Positions 31,440-42,787 of a stretch of DNA of 64,000 nucleotides are shown in pieces (the first letter of the stretch is position 1; every line of letters starts with the position of its first letter). The DNA is taken from the NCBI GenBank assembly GCA_020740775.1, contig JAHEWK010000007.1, positions 310,001 to 374,000 of the forward strand, read 5' to 3'. The translations under genes were made by a program, and so were the position numbers. The notes under the pieces are model-generated. The model worked only from the letters and a program-made list of their open reading frames with translations, searched no databases and had not been told where the DNA came from. Origin of the DNA: Ilyonectria destructans (taxonomy: Eukaryota; Ascomycota; Sordariomycetes; Hypocreales; Nectriaceae).

Positions 31440-32375
31440 TACATATCCCTTTTTCATAGTCTCAACCGAATCGTACGTAACATGAAATTTCGTCCCTTAG
31501 TAAATAAGGAGTTAGCTCATTATTATTGCATAATTGTAAGAGACCTTAAACCTTTAACAGCCTCAGCTATTGCTAAAAACTGGCTCTAAGTGGGTTTGTT
31601 CCCAACAATCCAAGTTTCTTTCTCCTATCTTGGGAGATCTAGACTCGCTGCAAGAGCTGAGCAATGTCCTTCGTATGGCAAAAGTTGACAGGCACGTTGC
31701 CGGTACCAGCAATCGCCGCGGAATTGTGGGCTATGTCCATCACGAAAATACCGACGTTCATGTAGGAAGGAATCCGTGGTACGCAGTAGTAGTCCAAGAA
31801 CAATCCGGTGTAGACAAGAGTGTATTCTAAAGTCTTGGTCTTGAGTAGTAGCCGGACGCCTTCAAGGTTCCCTGTCAGGAATGGGAACGCTTTGATATGG
31901 CTGCGATATTATTAGTCTTCTGCAAAAGGATAAGGTTGGTGCAACTGGAAGGGTCTGAATTACCGACGAAGGGATTATGCTTACTCTTCGATCATCGGGA
32001 CATTCCAAACACTTGGGACGATCTTTTGTACAATTGCTTTTGTCTGCTGCGAGGATGAGGTTATTTTGGTGTTCTCCGCCTTCTTCAAAGTTGAGCGTTT
32101 ACATCGCGACACCGATATTGTTGTCTTCAAGGGACTTGGTCAGCGAATCGATATCGTTGTAATTGACGGCAACAATAGGAGCGCCGAGGCGCTTTTCAGC
32201 TTCAGGATCGATCTAGTATCACACTTGGTTATGTTCGTGCACATGCCTTTCTACTTGGGACGAGACTGAGCTTTCTGCTCAAACCCACCACTTTATGTTT
32301 GTTGGTAGCAGCAATAGCCTCGACAATTTACCGTCCAAGCCCGCCGGTTCCGCCTGCAACTGCGATGATAGTCAT
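31440..32375 (-). pseudogene. NmrA-like NAD(P)-binding protein, inactivated
   Basis: From an ATG at 32375 the reverse strand reads MTIIAVAGGTGGLGR, the Rossmann GGxGxxG of NmrA/isoflavone-reductase-like proteins, and then hits a stop. The same frame resumes with IVEAIAATNKHKVVGLSRK. Further on come APIVAVNYNDIDSLTKSLED, a stop where a VISTLN-like strand is expected, NNLILAADKS, and finally LEYTLVYTGLFLDYYCVP and IPSYMNVGIFVMDIAHN, GNVPVNFCHTKDIAQLL. Stops and frame changes occur in at least three places, several explicable as C-to-T changes. The segment is the less-mutated partner of the RIPed copy at 23.6-24.8 kb. Confidence 0.85.
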
Positions 32376-33161
32376 TTTGAGGTCAAGTAATGTATCTTTC
32401 CAGCCAACGGTGATGTATTAGGTACACAAAGTTCGCTGGGAGAAGAATTGAAGTTAAGTCAAGTCTGTCAAATGGCTTGAGCAATCCTTAATCTGATTAT
32501 CACTACCTCATGGAGCGGGTGGATGTGTAAGTTTTTCCGGCGACGCATTAAACCATGTATTTCCTGATTAATGTCATTCACTCTTTTAGAAATACTAATT
32601 CCAGTTAAAGTAGTAATTATACCAGCTAACATAGTAATTATTCTAGCCAGCACAAATCCACCCGCTAAATACAGAAAGATCATTTAATAAGTAGGCCTTA
32701 TCGCTGTCGTCACGATTAATACGCGTGGTATCGGTCTAATCCTCACCATCCTGGCGGTTTGGCTTAAACCCATATAGGTAGGTACTGTGGTGCTTCTATG
32801 CGTCGGAGAACTCGATGGAATTAAGAGAATTCTCAAACAGCTAACCCCATGGCGGTGGGTGTAACGGTCGTGCCCTGAGCTAGCCTGTACGGGGTATAGG
32901 GTAGCTGGAGGTTTTGGCTCCAAGCGGTAATTAATAAAACTACGAGGATGGATAGTGCAATCAATTCTTCATCTTCGTCTTGTAGGTCCGAAATTTCAAA
33001 GGGAATTTTCCTGAGGATTGATCGGCTTCAAGACAGGAGCAAGCACTGTTGCCATCATTGACAACAATATCAGTATGACGTCGCAGAGGCCTTGCAACAT
33101 GGCCAGTTTGAGGGTGACTAACTATGGGAGCTGAGCAAGGGGGTTCTGAAATCTGCTGCCT
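32376..33161. other. Flank of the NmrA relic, partly duplicated
   Basis: About 32460-32950 is also present, RIP-mutated, at 24.0-24.78 kb, so the duplication extended past the gene. No reading frame here can be supported as a gene. Confidence 0.5.
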
Positions 33162-34830
33162 CTACAAGAGGTCTTTAACAGAAGACGGCGATAGCTGCAG
33201 AGATGCAAGCAACCCCGTCAAGCCCGGCACGTCACTCGGGATGTCATCCCAGCTCAAAAGCTTCTTCTCCTTAGCAGTGATCATAGCCGCATAGATATTC
33301 GCCATCTCCTCACTGTCCCACATACCCTCCCGCCGATGCATGGATCGGAGCAGACTCACACCTTTCCACTGAATGTCAGGATCTGGACATGAGATGATTA
33401 CCAACGAAAGCGGTGGGACCAAATGGCCATTAAAGTTGAAGGTGCGTCCTAGACCGGTACTCTCATATTGAATCAGCGATTCTGCTCTCCGGAGAATTTC
33501 CTCGCAGTCTGATCTATCCAGATCGTCGTTGATGGAGTCCATTTTCATAGTTGCTTCCCATGTGATCTGCTCCAGGTCCAATATTTTCACTCGGTGAATC
33601 TCCGATTCGGCAGCCTTGTCGGGATCAAACTGCGCTCTGAACGCTTTGAAACGAACGTTCCAGGCCTCAAAGAGAGTCTGGATGAACCAGCCCTCCGAGT
33701 CACAGTCGGATACTGAAGTGTGGCAACAGTTCCCGTCCGAGGAACTGCAGTCGTCGGCGCAAAGCTCCACATCGCACATGCTCTGTAACCGGACCAATGC
33801 CGAGGCTGCAGCTTGAGCAGAAGGGAACGCAGCCACTGTATCCCCGAGGTCGACGGGATCCTGGGCTTTGACCCACGCTATGAGACCAGAGACCGCTTTC
33901 ATTGACATGTCATCGTCCATGTAAAACTGCGCGTCTGAAGCCAGCCCGCAGAGCAAAGGGTCGATATGTTGGAGGAAAACAGTCAAATCCTGTCGCTGAC
34001 CCGGAGTCGTTGAAGGTTCCAAGCTGTTCCATTGGTAGGGCGCATTCAGTAGCGAGAAAGCGGACTCGAGATGGCGGAGAGCATTTTGATAGCGGCCGTG
34101 GAGGTTTTCTATGCAGATGAAGATCAGGCAACATGTGAGGATTACCTCAAGCTTCCTCTCAGATGAGCCCATGTACTGATGTGCGGCACGGATAGCGAGG
34201 TTGTATTGCGCAACAGATGCCTCTTCGCAAGTCTGTCGAGTAACAAGGTCCATTTGACCCTGACGCTTGAAGTACTTGTGCGCACTGCCAAGGGCGCAGA
34301 TGGCTGCTTCGATGGGCGGGAAGGTGTGGCTAAGAGGAAGAGCATATTTGTGCCAAAATTCCGTGGGCGCCAGGGAGTTGGCTAGTTCCAAGACTGTGTA
34401 GGCCCGGACATGGTGGCAGAGGTCAAGCTCGGTTGGCGAGGCATCTGGTTGGAGTGACAAGGGTGTCGGGAGTAAGAAGTATGGCGTAGGTGCGATGATG
34501 GGTAGTTTAGACGCAGCCCTGACGATTGACTTGTGCTTGGGACGGCGAGTGGAGGGAGTGACAGTGACATAGCCGCCACAAGTGAACTTGTCTTTGTCGC
34601 AGCGCTGACACGTTGGCTTGGCTTCATCGCATTTCAAATGGCGTATTCTAGATGCGTAATTAGCTCTCTCTCCGACCTCTGTATCTGGGAGAGGACTACC
34701 GACTTGCTAATTGAATCAACTATGGGTATTCAACGTCTTCTAGGATTGCGACATACCATGTTGTACATCCCGTTTTCACTTTCGGCACTCTCGCGCGCGT
34801 CCACTTCACCTTCTTTACGGGCTCTGCCAT
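33162..34830 (-). CDS. Zn2Cys6 fungal transcription factor with a problematic exon junction
   Basis: The main frame (34637-33162, 491 codons, no ATG of its own) begins inside the zinc cluster with RHLKCDEAKPTCQRCDKDKFTC and continues as a fungal-specific factor (PF11951-like). An upstream exon from the ATG at 34830 supplies KVKTGCTTC and ends at an excellent G|GTATGT donor (34757/34756). The only near acceptor (ctag, exon from 34647) joins TG to A, giving TGA exactly where the second-to-third cysteine spacing should be made, and leaves the Cys-x6-Cys one residue short. The gene is therefore either recently broken, mis-assembled, or spliced non-canonically. The regulatory domain is otherwise intact. 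Confidence 0.65.
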
Positions 34831-35659
34831 GGCTGGCGTTGGTTGGGCTGAGAGATGATTTGCGCAAATTTACGAGATGGAGTCAAGACGATGCACGGCG
34901 GGCTTGGTCTTAAAAACACGTGCACCACGTAAAGCAATGTGTCAGATCTCGTGATCCCGTAAGTGGGGTCTGACGGTCTGGCCTTGGCACAGCGATATAT
35001 AGATATATATAAATGTACGATCAGATGAGGCAAAAATAGCCTGATTGAATTGATGATAATTACGACCTTAGTAACGTCGTATTGACTGATTGATTGACGG
35101 TGTTGTTGATCATCTTGACCGGCGAGGAATTTCCCTCATCTACAGTCTCCGAGACCCCGCTTCCTTGGTCATCCGGCCGGACCGGATCCATCCGTCTGAC
35201 ACAAGGCCAATCCAAAACACGGCCTGAGTCATCCTAGGACGAACCGTATCAGCCCTATTCCTGAAACTCGGCTTTGTTGATGAAGCAGCTTATGTGAGAG
35301 CTAGCACAGCCCGGGAAGCGGCCCGTTGATCTTCGACTTTTACGGAGGAGCCAATCAGATCAGCGTTAATGTCCTCTCAGCCATTAGGGAGTAGTATAAT
35401 CGCGAGCCAAGTGTTGCGTGCTGGCTTATGAATAGGGTAACGGTGAGTACGACGTTCCGGCCTTTCTTGTCTTCAAACTGCAGGGCGGACAGATTTATCA
35501 GACATACTCGAATTTCTCCCGGATTGATTATCTGGCTGCTACGCATCTGTAGCCGGATATGACGCCTGCTGGGCGACAGGATGAACCGAACGGGCCTGCT
35601 TTCAAAACGCCCTCTGAGTATGCCAAGGAGGGAAGGCTAAGCGGACGGATCTAGAGAGT
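34831..35659. other. Intergenic stretch
   Basis: No gene supported. It includes a tatatatagatatatataa run near 35000. Confidence 0.45.
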
Positions 35660-36040
35660 GGACTTTTAGGCTTGGATTACTAGAACCATCACGTCTACTA
35701 TCTCACTAAATTCTTTCACCGTCAGCTCATGCGCCAGCACCACCCGTATGGCGTGAATCGAATCCGTGAGAGATCGATAGTCAATCAGGCCTCGTTCACA
35801 ATACGCATTATCCTGTAGAAAAACTTTTCCACGGGAAAAGGGCGCGCTGCGATGGACGCAGTGACCCGTATCCCCGTGTAGGTTAGTGACGACAATGTCG
35901 ACATCTCTGGCTCCCGACTGCAGTGCGAAGTTCGCCTGTCTTGGGGTCTTAAAATCTTCCGTCCATCACGGGACGGTTGGTATCGTAGTCCCAGCCGGAA
36001 ATGTGAAGTTCATCAGGAAGGTTAATGTTGAGAGAAGCCA
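35660..36040 (-). pseudogene. Unidentified decayed gene
   Basis: The reverse strand reads from an ATG near 36036: MASLNINLPDELHISGWDYD, then TNRPVMDGRF and a stop, with DPKTGELRTAVGSQ continuing in frame. Another frame then stays open for about 90 codons (VDIVVTNLHGD...GKVFLQDNAY...IRVVLAHELT). The opening looks genuinely coding but the family is not recognised. Treated as a frameshifted relic. Confidence 0.35.
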
Positions 36041-36720
36041 TTGCTGCCGCGTTGGAATTTTTGATGGGAGAGCGCCGATTGAATAGACTTTTGGTGAGAT
36101 GTTTCATTGCATGCTCTTGATAGAGAGGGTGGTCTGGAATGTAAAGCCTTTAAGGAGCCGGTGACTTTACGCAGATACCGTCGATCGGCAGCTCATGCCA
36201 CGAGATGATGAGACAAGTTAATCAAAGAGCGTAGCATATAGAGCACACCGCTACTGCTGTCCAAACGTTTGAGTTAGATTCCGCGGCGCTTTGAAGCTTT
36301 GGCCCTAAAGATCCTAGGACCCGTTAATATCAGTCAACCTCCATTGGATCGATACTGTACGGAAGCGCCAGTAACATCCAACGCAAAACGCCATAGATTT
36401 GTAAGTGGGACTGCGCCAGCGACTTTGCCGCCGCCGCTACCACGCTAAGATGCATTAGCACTAGAGGACCTATACTATATTCGAGGGAGGCCTCGAAATG
36501 TCGAGCCACGATTTAGTTGAACCTATGATTGGTATAATCGTGACGCCACAAACGAAGGTCACATCTCAGTGTTCGCATCAGTCTTAGTACGGCTTCACCA
36601 TTCCAATATTTAAACCCTTGGTTCCGCTCCTAATCTCTAAACCTTTCCATCGTCAACTTCATTTATCCATCTACACCTTGCTCTTCACTCAAGCCTTACT
36701 CTAAACCAAGGTCGGTTACT
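36041..36720. other. Intergenic stretch and promoter of the BPL_N-domain gene
   Basis: No gene. The last 120 bp before the ATG at 36721 are pyrimidine-rich (CT-rich leader), common before highly expressed fungal genes. Confidence 0.45.
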
Positions 36721-37774
36721 ATGCGACACACGTTGCTAGTCACAATGGCCGCTGTTACAGGTGCGATAGCATCTACACACTCGTCACCGAGAGCATTGGT
36801 GTACCGTGGTCCAGCTGCGTGCCCTGGCTGTCCCGAAGCCATTACCGAGTTGCTTGAATCATCTCCCTGGAAATTCCATGTCACGTATGCTGGGCCCGAT
36901 GAAGATGTGGATGTAGACGAGAACAGTCTAAAAGGCGTACAAGTTTATGCTCAGGCCGGAGGTCCTGGTAAGATTTCCCTCAGAGTGATGAAACCCATGT
37001 CAACTCTGCAGGCCATTATTCAGCCCTATTTCTGGCGCCATGGCTGACACAGAGTGACAGACTTGGATGACGCATGGAGAAGGGTCAAGAAGTACAACGA
37101 CCCTTTACACGACTTTGTGTCATCCGGAGGGCATTATATGGGCTTCTGTCTTGGTGCATATCTTGCAGGTAACTCGCCTGGCTTTGGCCTCCTGCCACGG
37201 GGCGCTGATACTACGGACGAGCGCTCCCAGCACGGAGCCCAGGTCACTTCTGAAAAGGATACCGTTATTCAAGTTGACTGGACATTCTCTTCCGGTAACA
37301 CCGAAAAGAATCGATGGGTCTACTTTCAGGACGGCGCCGCCATTACTGGACTAAAGAAGGCTTTAAAGAGTGAGGGACACGGAAGAGTGATAGCAACCTA
37401 CTCCAAGAATGGAGATGTGGCCGCGTCTGTGACACCTTATGGTAAGGGCTGGGTCGGCGTTGTTGGTCCACATCCAGAGGCGACTAGTGATTGGTGTAAG
37501 TATCACCCTCAAAAGCTCATTTCCTCCCTTCTCGGGGATAGTTTCGCCGTTTCGGCTGACATGGTATTCTTTAGACTCTGAATACGGCATCAAGAATCCT
37601 GACGGCATTAAATTCGACATAGGCTACGACTTTATTGCCGCAACTCTTAACGGGGGAAAGCTCAATGTATCACAGTCGGCCACCACGAGCACTGGGCAGG
37701 CTAGAGACGCACCAATAAGCACTGCCGCTGCGGTAGGACGAGGTCACTTGAACCCTTTCGCTTGGCTTCATTAA
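36721..37774 (+). CDS. Secreted BPL_N-domain (glutamine amidotransferase-like) protein, three exons
   Basis: Model join(36721..36967,37061..37495,37575..37774), 293 aa. Introns of 93 and 79 nt join AGGP to DLDDAWRRV and SDW to YSEYGIKNPDG. The N-terminus (MRHTLLVTMAAVTGAIASTHS) is a signal peptide. The body matches the biotin-protein-ligase N-terminal domain (PF09825): VYRGPAACPGCPEAI, a VQVYAQAGGPDLD strand, and the nucleophile elbow GFCLGAYLAG with its cysteine. GVVGPHPEAT follows. Secreted stand-alone versions of this domain are common in ascomycetes and have no assigned reaction. The biotin ligase catalytic domain is absent. Confidence 0.85.
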
Positions 37775-38525
37775 CGAACAATGCTGCCAACCATGCTACG
37801 TATTGGCCAAGGTAAACTAATTTTACAAGGGAGGGGTTCAAGATGGTTGAGGGTGCATGAAAGGAAACCTGCGAGAGCTACAGTTCATGACTTCTTTAGC
37901 ATTTGGAAATGGGAGTTGTATGTAAAACCAAGGCAAACGCTAGGGGTCAATTGCAGTGCACATAAAACCCAAGGGTAGGTGAGGCAGCGTTCTAGGCCGA
38001 GCCCAGGATCTAGATTGAGAATATGATATTAAGGCGCTTCCAACTGTCACGTTTTCTACCCTCAGCCACACTCCAGCACCGGAGTTAAGACTGCGAAACA
38101 ATTTTCGAAATGGCTCCCCTTCCTGACGTCCCTTCCGGAAAGTTTGATGGAATTACACCGGACTAGGAGGGGCTCATGACGGAAAGTGTGTATTTTGGTA
38201 AATTACAAGCTACCTTTTGTACAACGGTAGCTAGGTCCGTTGGTACAGGTTGGTCATCTGCACGTTTGATACACAGCAGCGCCTCCCGAGGGTATCTGCT
38301 TAGGTACGTGGTGTGCTGGCGGACTTCAGTGGGCCACTCCTTAGGGGCCTAGTTATCATTATAGCCGATACAGGGGTCATATGCACCCTGGTCTTAGGTA
38401 CGTACCTCGATAAAGTAAGGTACGGTATAAAAGCGCTTCCGTTCCCGCAAGATTCTGCAACTCCTTCCATGCAACATAACACTTGACATCTATTCTTTCT
38501 CAATCCTCATTAATCTTTTCTCATC
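37775..38525. other. Intergenic stretch
   Basis: No full gene. At 38110 a short frame reads MAPLPDVPSGKFDGITPD and stops, possibly the start of a lost gene. The last 100 bp form the leader of the next gene. Confidence 0.4.
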
Positions 38526-40073
38526 ATGGCTCCTTCTGACTCGGAACCGGAAGACCAGACCCTTCCTGTTCGTGCCAAGGCAGCCGCCAAACAAACGCCG
38601 CCACTGCTTTATTATGGCTATGACAAGTCCCAAAAGCTGTACTCGTACGAGTCGCTGCCGTCTCGAGAGGAGCACATTTTGAATGACCTCAAAGGGTGCT
38701 CCGAACCGCCAAGCTATCGCATGACGATGAAGATGCCCCTCAAGCTGAGCCCAGGAGAGAAACCTCCGCCCTGTCGCGAGACGCCGGGCGAGTTCGAAGA
38801 CATCAACGCCTATTTTTCCTCCCAGATTCACGCCCTTTTCAACGCCCTCAGAGCCCATCGGGAATCAAGCATCGAAGCCGACAGACGGCCATTCCAGCAA
38901 GATGGTTCCTGTCTCAGAATTGAAATTGAGCGTCAATCCTATGACATCTTTCCCGACTGCCTGCATCGCGATTTTCACTCGCGTCGTCTCCATCTCAGCG
39001 ATGCAGGCACGCTACCTTTACTGCCGCACTTCACCAAGCTTGAGCTCGACAGCGCCGGCAGTAGCGGGATTGAACACGTTCGTCCAGTTTCACCGCGAAC
39101 GATAGTGGAGTGCATAGTACGACTCCCAGACCTGCAAGAGGTCGACTGGTCGTGCCTCCATGAACGGACACTAATTGCCTACGAGTCGCCTTTTCTGCGC
39201 ACCTACACGCGTGACTGGGAGGGTCCGTGGCGTGACTCGCGCCACGAATTTGGCCGGGCAGTAGACGAACTCCGTGAGCAGATCCCCGTCTCGTTGAGAA
39301 AGGTTAGGTTGAGGTTTTGGGGGAGCCGTTACAAATTCATGGGTGACCAAGCCGTTCCGATGCCGGATCTTGTGCACCCCGCCGACGAGGATCCCGTATC
39401 AACTGGACTTTGCATCATGGCGCCGTACCTCGAGGAGCTTGATCTACGCGCTTTTCTGACACCCGGCCTCTTCAAGGCCCAATGGCCACGCATGCGGCGT
39501 CTTCGCGTCGAATTTCATCCCTGCCGACCCGATGGACGCTGGTACTTTGTTGGGCCGCGTGGCGAGAATCCCAACCCAGACGGCTACGAGGTAACCGATG
39601 AGCATTACCCTCCTACGGGCCCGAATAAGGCGGATAAAGAGTTTGACGAGGATTGGGAGGAGAACTGGATCAGGGATGAGCTCACGCCCGACATGTTCCG
39701 TACGGAACCGCTGGCAGAGCAGATCGAGCCCCTTCTGTCGGCATTTGCTGTAGCGTTGAAAAGCATGCCCGCCCTCGAGGAGGCAGAGCTATTCGCAGAT
39801 GTGTCCTGGAACCCATCGGCAGAGAGATTGGACGAGTACGGAGATGAGGCGCCCTACGATGCCGAATATGGCGGTCGTAGATGGGGATTAAGGTACGTTC
39901 CAGGGAAAGACGGTGTTGAGGGGATGGTGGAATGGCAGGTCGGGGCATGGAGACCGCGCGAGGGCGTTATGGAGTTGTTTGAAGATCTAGGTGGGGATGG
40001 TGAACTAAAGATGGTTTGGAAGGAGTTTGAGTTTCGTGACACGTCGGGGAGTAAAAGGAGGAACTTAAATTGA
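38526..40073 (+). CDS. Uncharacterised fungal protein, 515 aa
   Basis: Single-exon, acidic, tryptophan-rich intracellular protein without signal peptide or membrane segment. The middle (about residues 150-330) alternates leucine-rich strands and helices (LPLLPHFTKLELDSAG, PYLEELDLRAFLTPGLFKA), reminiscent of the leucine-rich part of fungal F-box-like proteins, but no F-box is visible at the start. A highly charged insert (DEDWEENWIRDE, about 373-384) and a strongly conserved-looking WGLRYVPGKDG...VEWQVGAW end follow. Similar proteins form expanded, lineage-specific families in ascomycetes. Function not assignable. Confidence 0.75.
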   Translation: MAPSDSEPEDQTLPVRAKAAAKQTPPLLYYGYDKSQKLYSYESLPSREEHILNDLKGCSEPPSYRMTMKMPLKLSPGEKPPPCRETPGEFEDINAYFSSQIHALFNALRAHRESSIEADRRPFQQDGSCLRIEIERQSYDIFPDCLHRDFHSRRLHLSDAGTLPLLPHFTKLELDSAGSSGIEHVRPVSPRTIVECIVRLPDLQEVDWSCLHERTLIAYESPFLRTYTRDWEGPWRDSRHEFGRAVDELREQIPVSLRKVRLRFWGSRYKFMGDQAVPMPDLVHPADEDPVSTGLCIMAPYLEELDLRAFLTPGLFKAQWPRMRRLRVEFHPCRPDGRWYFVGPRGENPNPDGYEVTDEHYPPTGPNKADKEFDEDWEENWIRDELTPDMFRTEPLAEQIEPLLSAFAVALKSMPALEEAELFADVSWNPSAERLDEYGDEAPYDAEYGGRRWGLRYVPGKDGVEGMVEWQVGAWRPREGVMELFEDLGGDGELKMVWKEFEFRDTSGSKRRNLN

Positions 40074-40463
40074 CCAGTCACAAATACTATTCCAACGAGC
40101 AAATATTTCCAATCCTCATTTCCGAATATGGCTTTAGAATATCCATTCACTAGCAAGATTCAGTTGTTCTTTCAGCTAATTGACAATGCATACTACTTCA
40201 GCTACGTCTTTTTTACCGGACTGCCTTTGGTTTCTTTAACCAAGTACCGGAGCCTACTCACTCACCTGGGCTCTGTGGCTCTTGTTTAACGGTTCATAAG
40301 GGCAGTCTAAATTATCCCCACACCTGATATCTCGAGCACGCTTTCACCTAGACAAATACTTAACCTATCACCTGTGTCACTCCTCGAGATTCCTTTCAAT
40401 TTGTCGTTAAGATGTTGCGTTCTTTTACCTACCGAGTTACCTTCTGCCGCTTGAGTCAATTTT

Positions 40464-42233
40464 TTAATATGAGCCCCCAGCATCTATCAACAAGGTGACA
40501 ATCTCTTCTTGAACCTTACGGTGATACTTAAGCCGTATTGAATCCCCTGCTGTCCTTGCAGGCGAGGTTTCACTGGAGTCTTCAGCTGCAGGATTGGCTC
40601 CATGTTTTAGCAGTGCCTTCGCTATATTAACGGCGCCGTAGGTGGCTGCAAAATGCAACGGTGTGAGACCGGATCGAATAATCATTCCCTCGCTCGCAGG
40701 GTCCTTTATGATTTCTTCAACTTGGTGTCCCCAGCCGAATGCTGTGCGGCCAGATGGCTGAGGGCGCCCAGGAGGCGGCGAATCGTCAACCAGGAACAGA
40801 CCACGACTGTTGATATCGGCGCCTGCTGAAATCAAGGTGTCGATTAGTTGCGTACTCTCGCTGTTCATCTCCGTGTCAAGATACATTGCGAGGCAATGTA
40901 ACGGCGTCCAGCCCTCGGTCGTGACGACAAGGGGATCAGCACCGTGGGCGAGCAGAAATCGTGCGACTGGTAGCACTTTGGATAGCTGTTTGGCCTTTGA
41001 CACAGACCCGATGCCGTCGGCCATCTGGGCCAGTGCACACATTAATGGAGTCCAGCCATTCGAGTTGGCATCATTGATACTACCTTCCATGCGGCGATCA
41101 AACAAAAGGTATTCGATGATCTCAATACTGCACCCTGCAGCTGCGTAATGCAGTAACGTTTCTCCATGGCGGTTTTTAGACCCTACGAAAGCATCACGCT
41201 TCTCGCTTGGGCATGCAGATAGGTAGAGTTGCAAGATTCGTAGATCAGAACCAGAGGCTGCCCAGTGGATAGGAGTTTCTCCAGATTTATTTTGCTGGCA
41301 GACCGAGGCATTATACCGAAGAAGAAGACGAATGCCTGTCTCGTGTAAACAATATGTCGACGAGTTTCGCATTGCAGGTACTGGGTAGCCAAGGCGATGT
41401 AGTGCAGAAGCCCCTGCCTTATCCGTTGCGTTGGGATCTGCACCTTTTTCAAGAAGCACCTTCAACGCGCCAGCCAGATCCACACGACAGGCAGTCAATT
41501 GAATGAGGGGTATTTGGCTGGAAAACATATTAGGATTGGCTCCTACATCCACCAGAAGCGCAATGAGCTGTTGCTGTTCGAGGTAGTCAACCCCATTGTA
41601 GTGGACAATCGGTTCGTAATTTAGTAGAGCTTTGTATTCTGTTGCATGTAATAGAGCACTGTCGAGTAGTTGCTGGTTGAATGTCATTTTGGATAAAAGC
41701 AGTTCGACGACATAAACCTTCCATCTCATTGCCGCCCAGCGCAGGGCACATTCCCTAGCCTTAGGGCTCCAACCATCCCACCAACTCAGTAGGTCAGCGA
41801 CGGTCGAGGGTTCTCCGTACATGGCGGCTTGGACAAGGCAGAACTGAAAGCCCAGGTAGTTTCCGGCGTGGTGGCCGGGTTCAATATATTTCCAAAGCTT
41901 TCGCAGACGCGCTCGGTTACCCTGGCGAGCGGCTATTGATAGCGGGCTCGCGGCGTCGTCGCCCAAGTACCTCAAGATGAGAGGTTGTGCGCCGGCATCC
42001 AGAAGAACGTCCACGGCTGCATGGTTATTGCAAACAACTGCGACGTGGAGTGGCGTGCCCCAGCCACTGTCGTCCTTTGCTAGACATTTATGCAAGTCCA
42101 CAGGGGCCAGTGCATCAATGAGTTGTTGTAGCCTCGTGAGGTTGTTGTCGCGAATGGAAGCATGTAAGGCAAAGTCGGGCGTCTTGAATTCTTTGCTCAT
42201 TCGAGACTGGATGGACTTGGTGGGCAGAAACAT
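40464..42233 (-). CDS. Ankyrin-repeat protein, 589 aa
   Basis: Single-exon protein made mostly of ankyrin repeats. Recognisable units are GTPLHVAVVCNNHAAVDVLL (about residues 59-78), SPLSIAARQGN, ASALHRLGYP, ETPIHWAASGSDLRILQLYL, ETLLHYAAAGCSIEIIEYLL, WTPLMCALAQ, WTPLHCLAMY and LTPLHFAATYGAVNIAKALL (near 530). About ten units are spread over the protein, some degenerate. No enzymatic or F-box domain is attached. Ankyrin-only proteins mediate protein contacts and are abundant in fungal accessory regions. Met12 is an alternative start. Confidence 0.85.
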   Translation of the reverse strand: MFLPTKSIQSRMSKEFKTPDFALHASIRDNNLTRLQQLIDALAPVDLHKCLAKDDSGWGTPLHVAVVCNNHAAVDVLLDAGAQPLILRYLGDDAASPLSIAARQGNRARLRKLWKYIEPGHHAGNYLGFQFCLVQAAMYGEPSTVADLLSWWDGWSPKARECALRWAAMRWKVYVVELLLSKMTFNQQLLDSALLHATEYKALLNYEPIVHYNGVDYLEQQQLIALLVDVGANPNMFSSQIPLIQLTACRVDLAGALKVLLEKGADPNATDKAGASALHRLGYPVPAMRNSSTYCLHETGIRLLLRYNASVCQQNKSGETPIHWAASGSDLRILQLYLSACPSEKRDAFVGSKNRHGETLLHYAAAGCSIEIIEYLLFDRRMEGSINDANSNGWTPLMCALAQMADGIGSVSKAKQLSKVLPVARFLLAHGADPLVVTTEGWTPLHCLAMYLDTEMNSESTQLIDTLISAGADINSRGLFLVDDSPPPGRPQPSGRTAFGWGHQVEEIIKDPASEGMIIRSGLTPLHFAATYGAVNIAKALLKHGANPAAEDSSETSPARTAGDSIRLKYHRKVQEEIVTLLIDAGGSY

Positions 42234-42787
42234 GATTGTAATTTACCGTTTGAGAATGGTAGGCTGATGACCCTGTTACAGGGCGAGGGGTTGAAGATAT
42301 AGTTGGCAACTTGAGTGGGCCTTCGGTTGGGTAACTGATAAAGATAAAGTATCTACGATGCGGGAGTATTTAATCCGTCGACGCAATCCACCTGCGATGG
42401 AAAATAACGTGTTGTAAGTAGGTATTTACAACCGCAGCCGCACTAGGCAGACAACCTGGCAGCCTAGCCTAAATCTTGGCACCGATTTTCAGACCCACAG
42501 GCTCGATATCTACTCACGTCATTAATATAACGCAAATACTACCCTTACTCGATTATCCTGGAGTCCTGATTGATGTCATTCTTCAGAGAGGGGTAGAGCT
42601 GGGTCTCCACTCTTGACTCCGGGCCGGCGCATCAAGCTAAATACACAACGCCTCGACTACGAAACGGGAGCATGGTACCTACGACTAGAGCCTGACAAGA
42701 CCCGAGTTCCACGATTGGCCCACATCCAGTTCACCGGCGAGCACTTCAATATATACAACTAGAATTATTCCTGCGACTTAATCTCGG
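42234..42787. other. Intergenic stretch
   Basis: No gene supported between the ankyrin gene and the beta-propeller gene. Confidence 0.45.
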
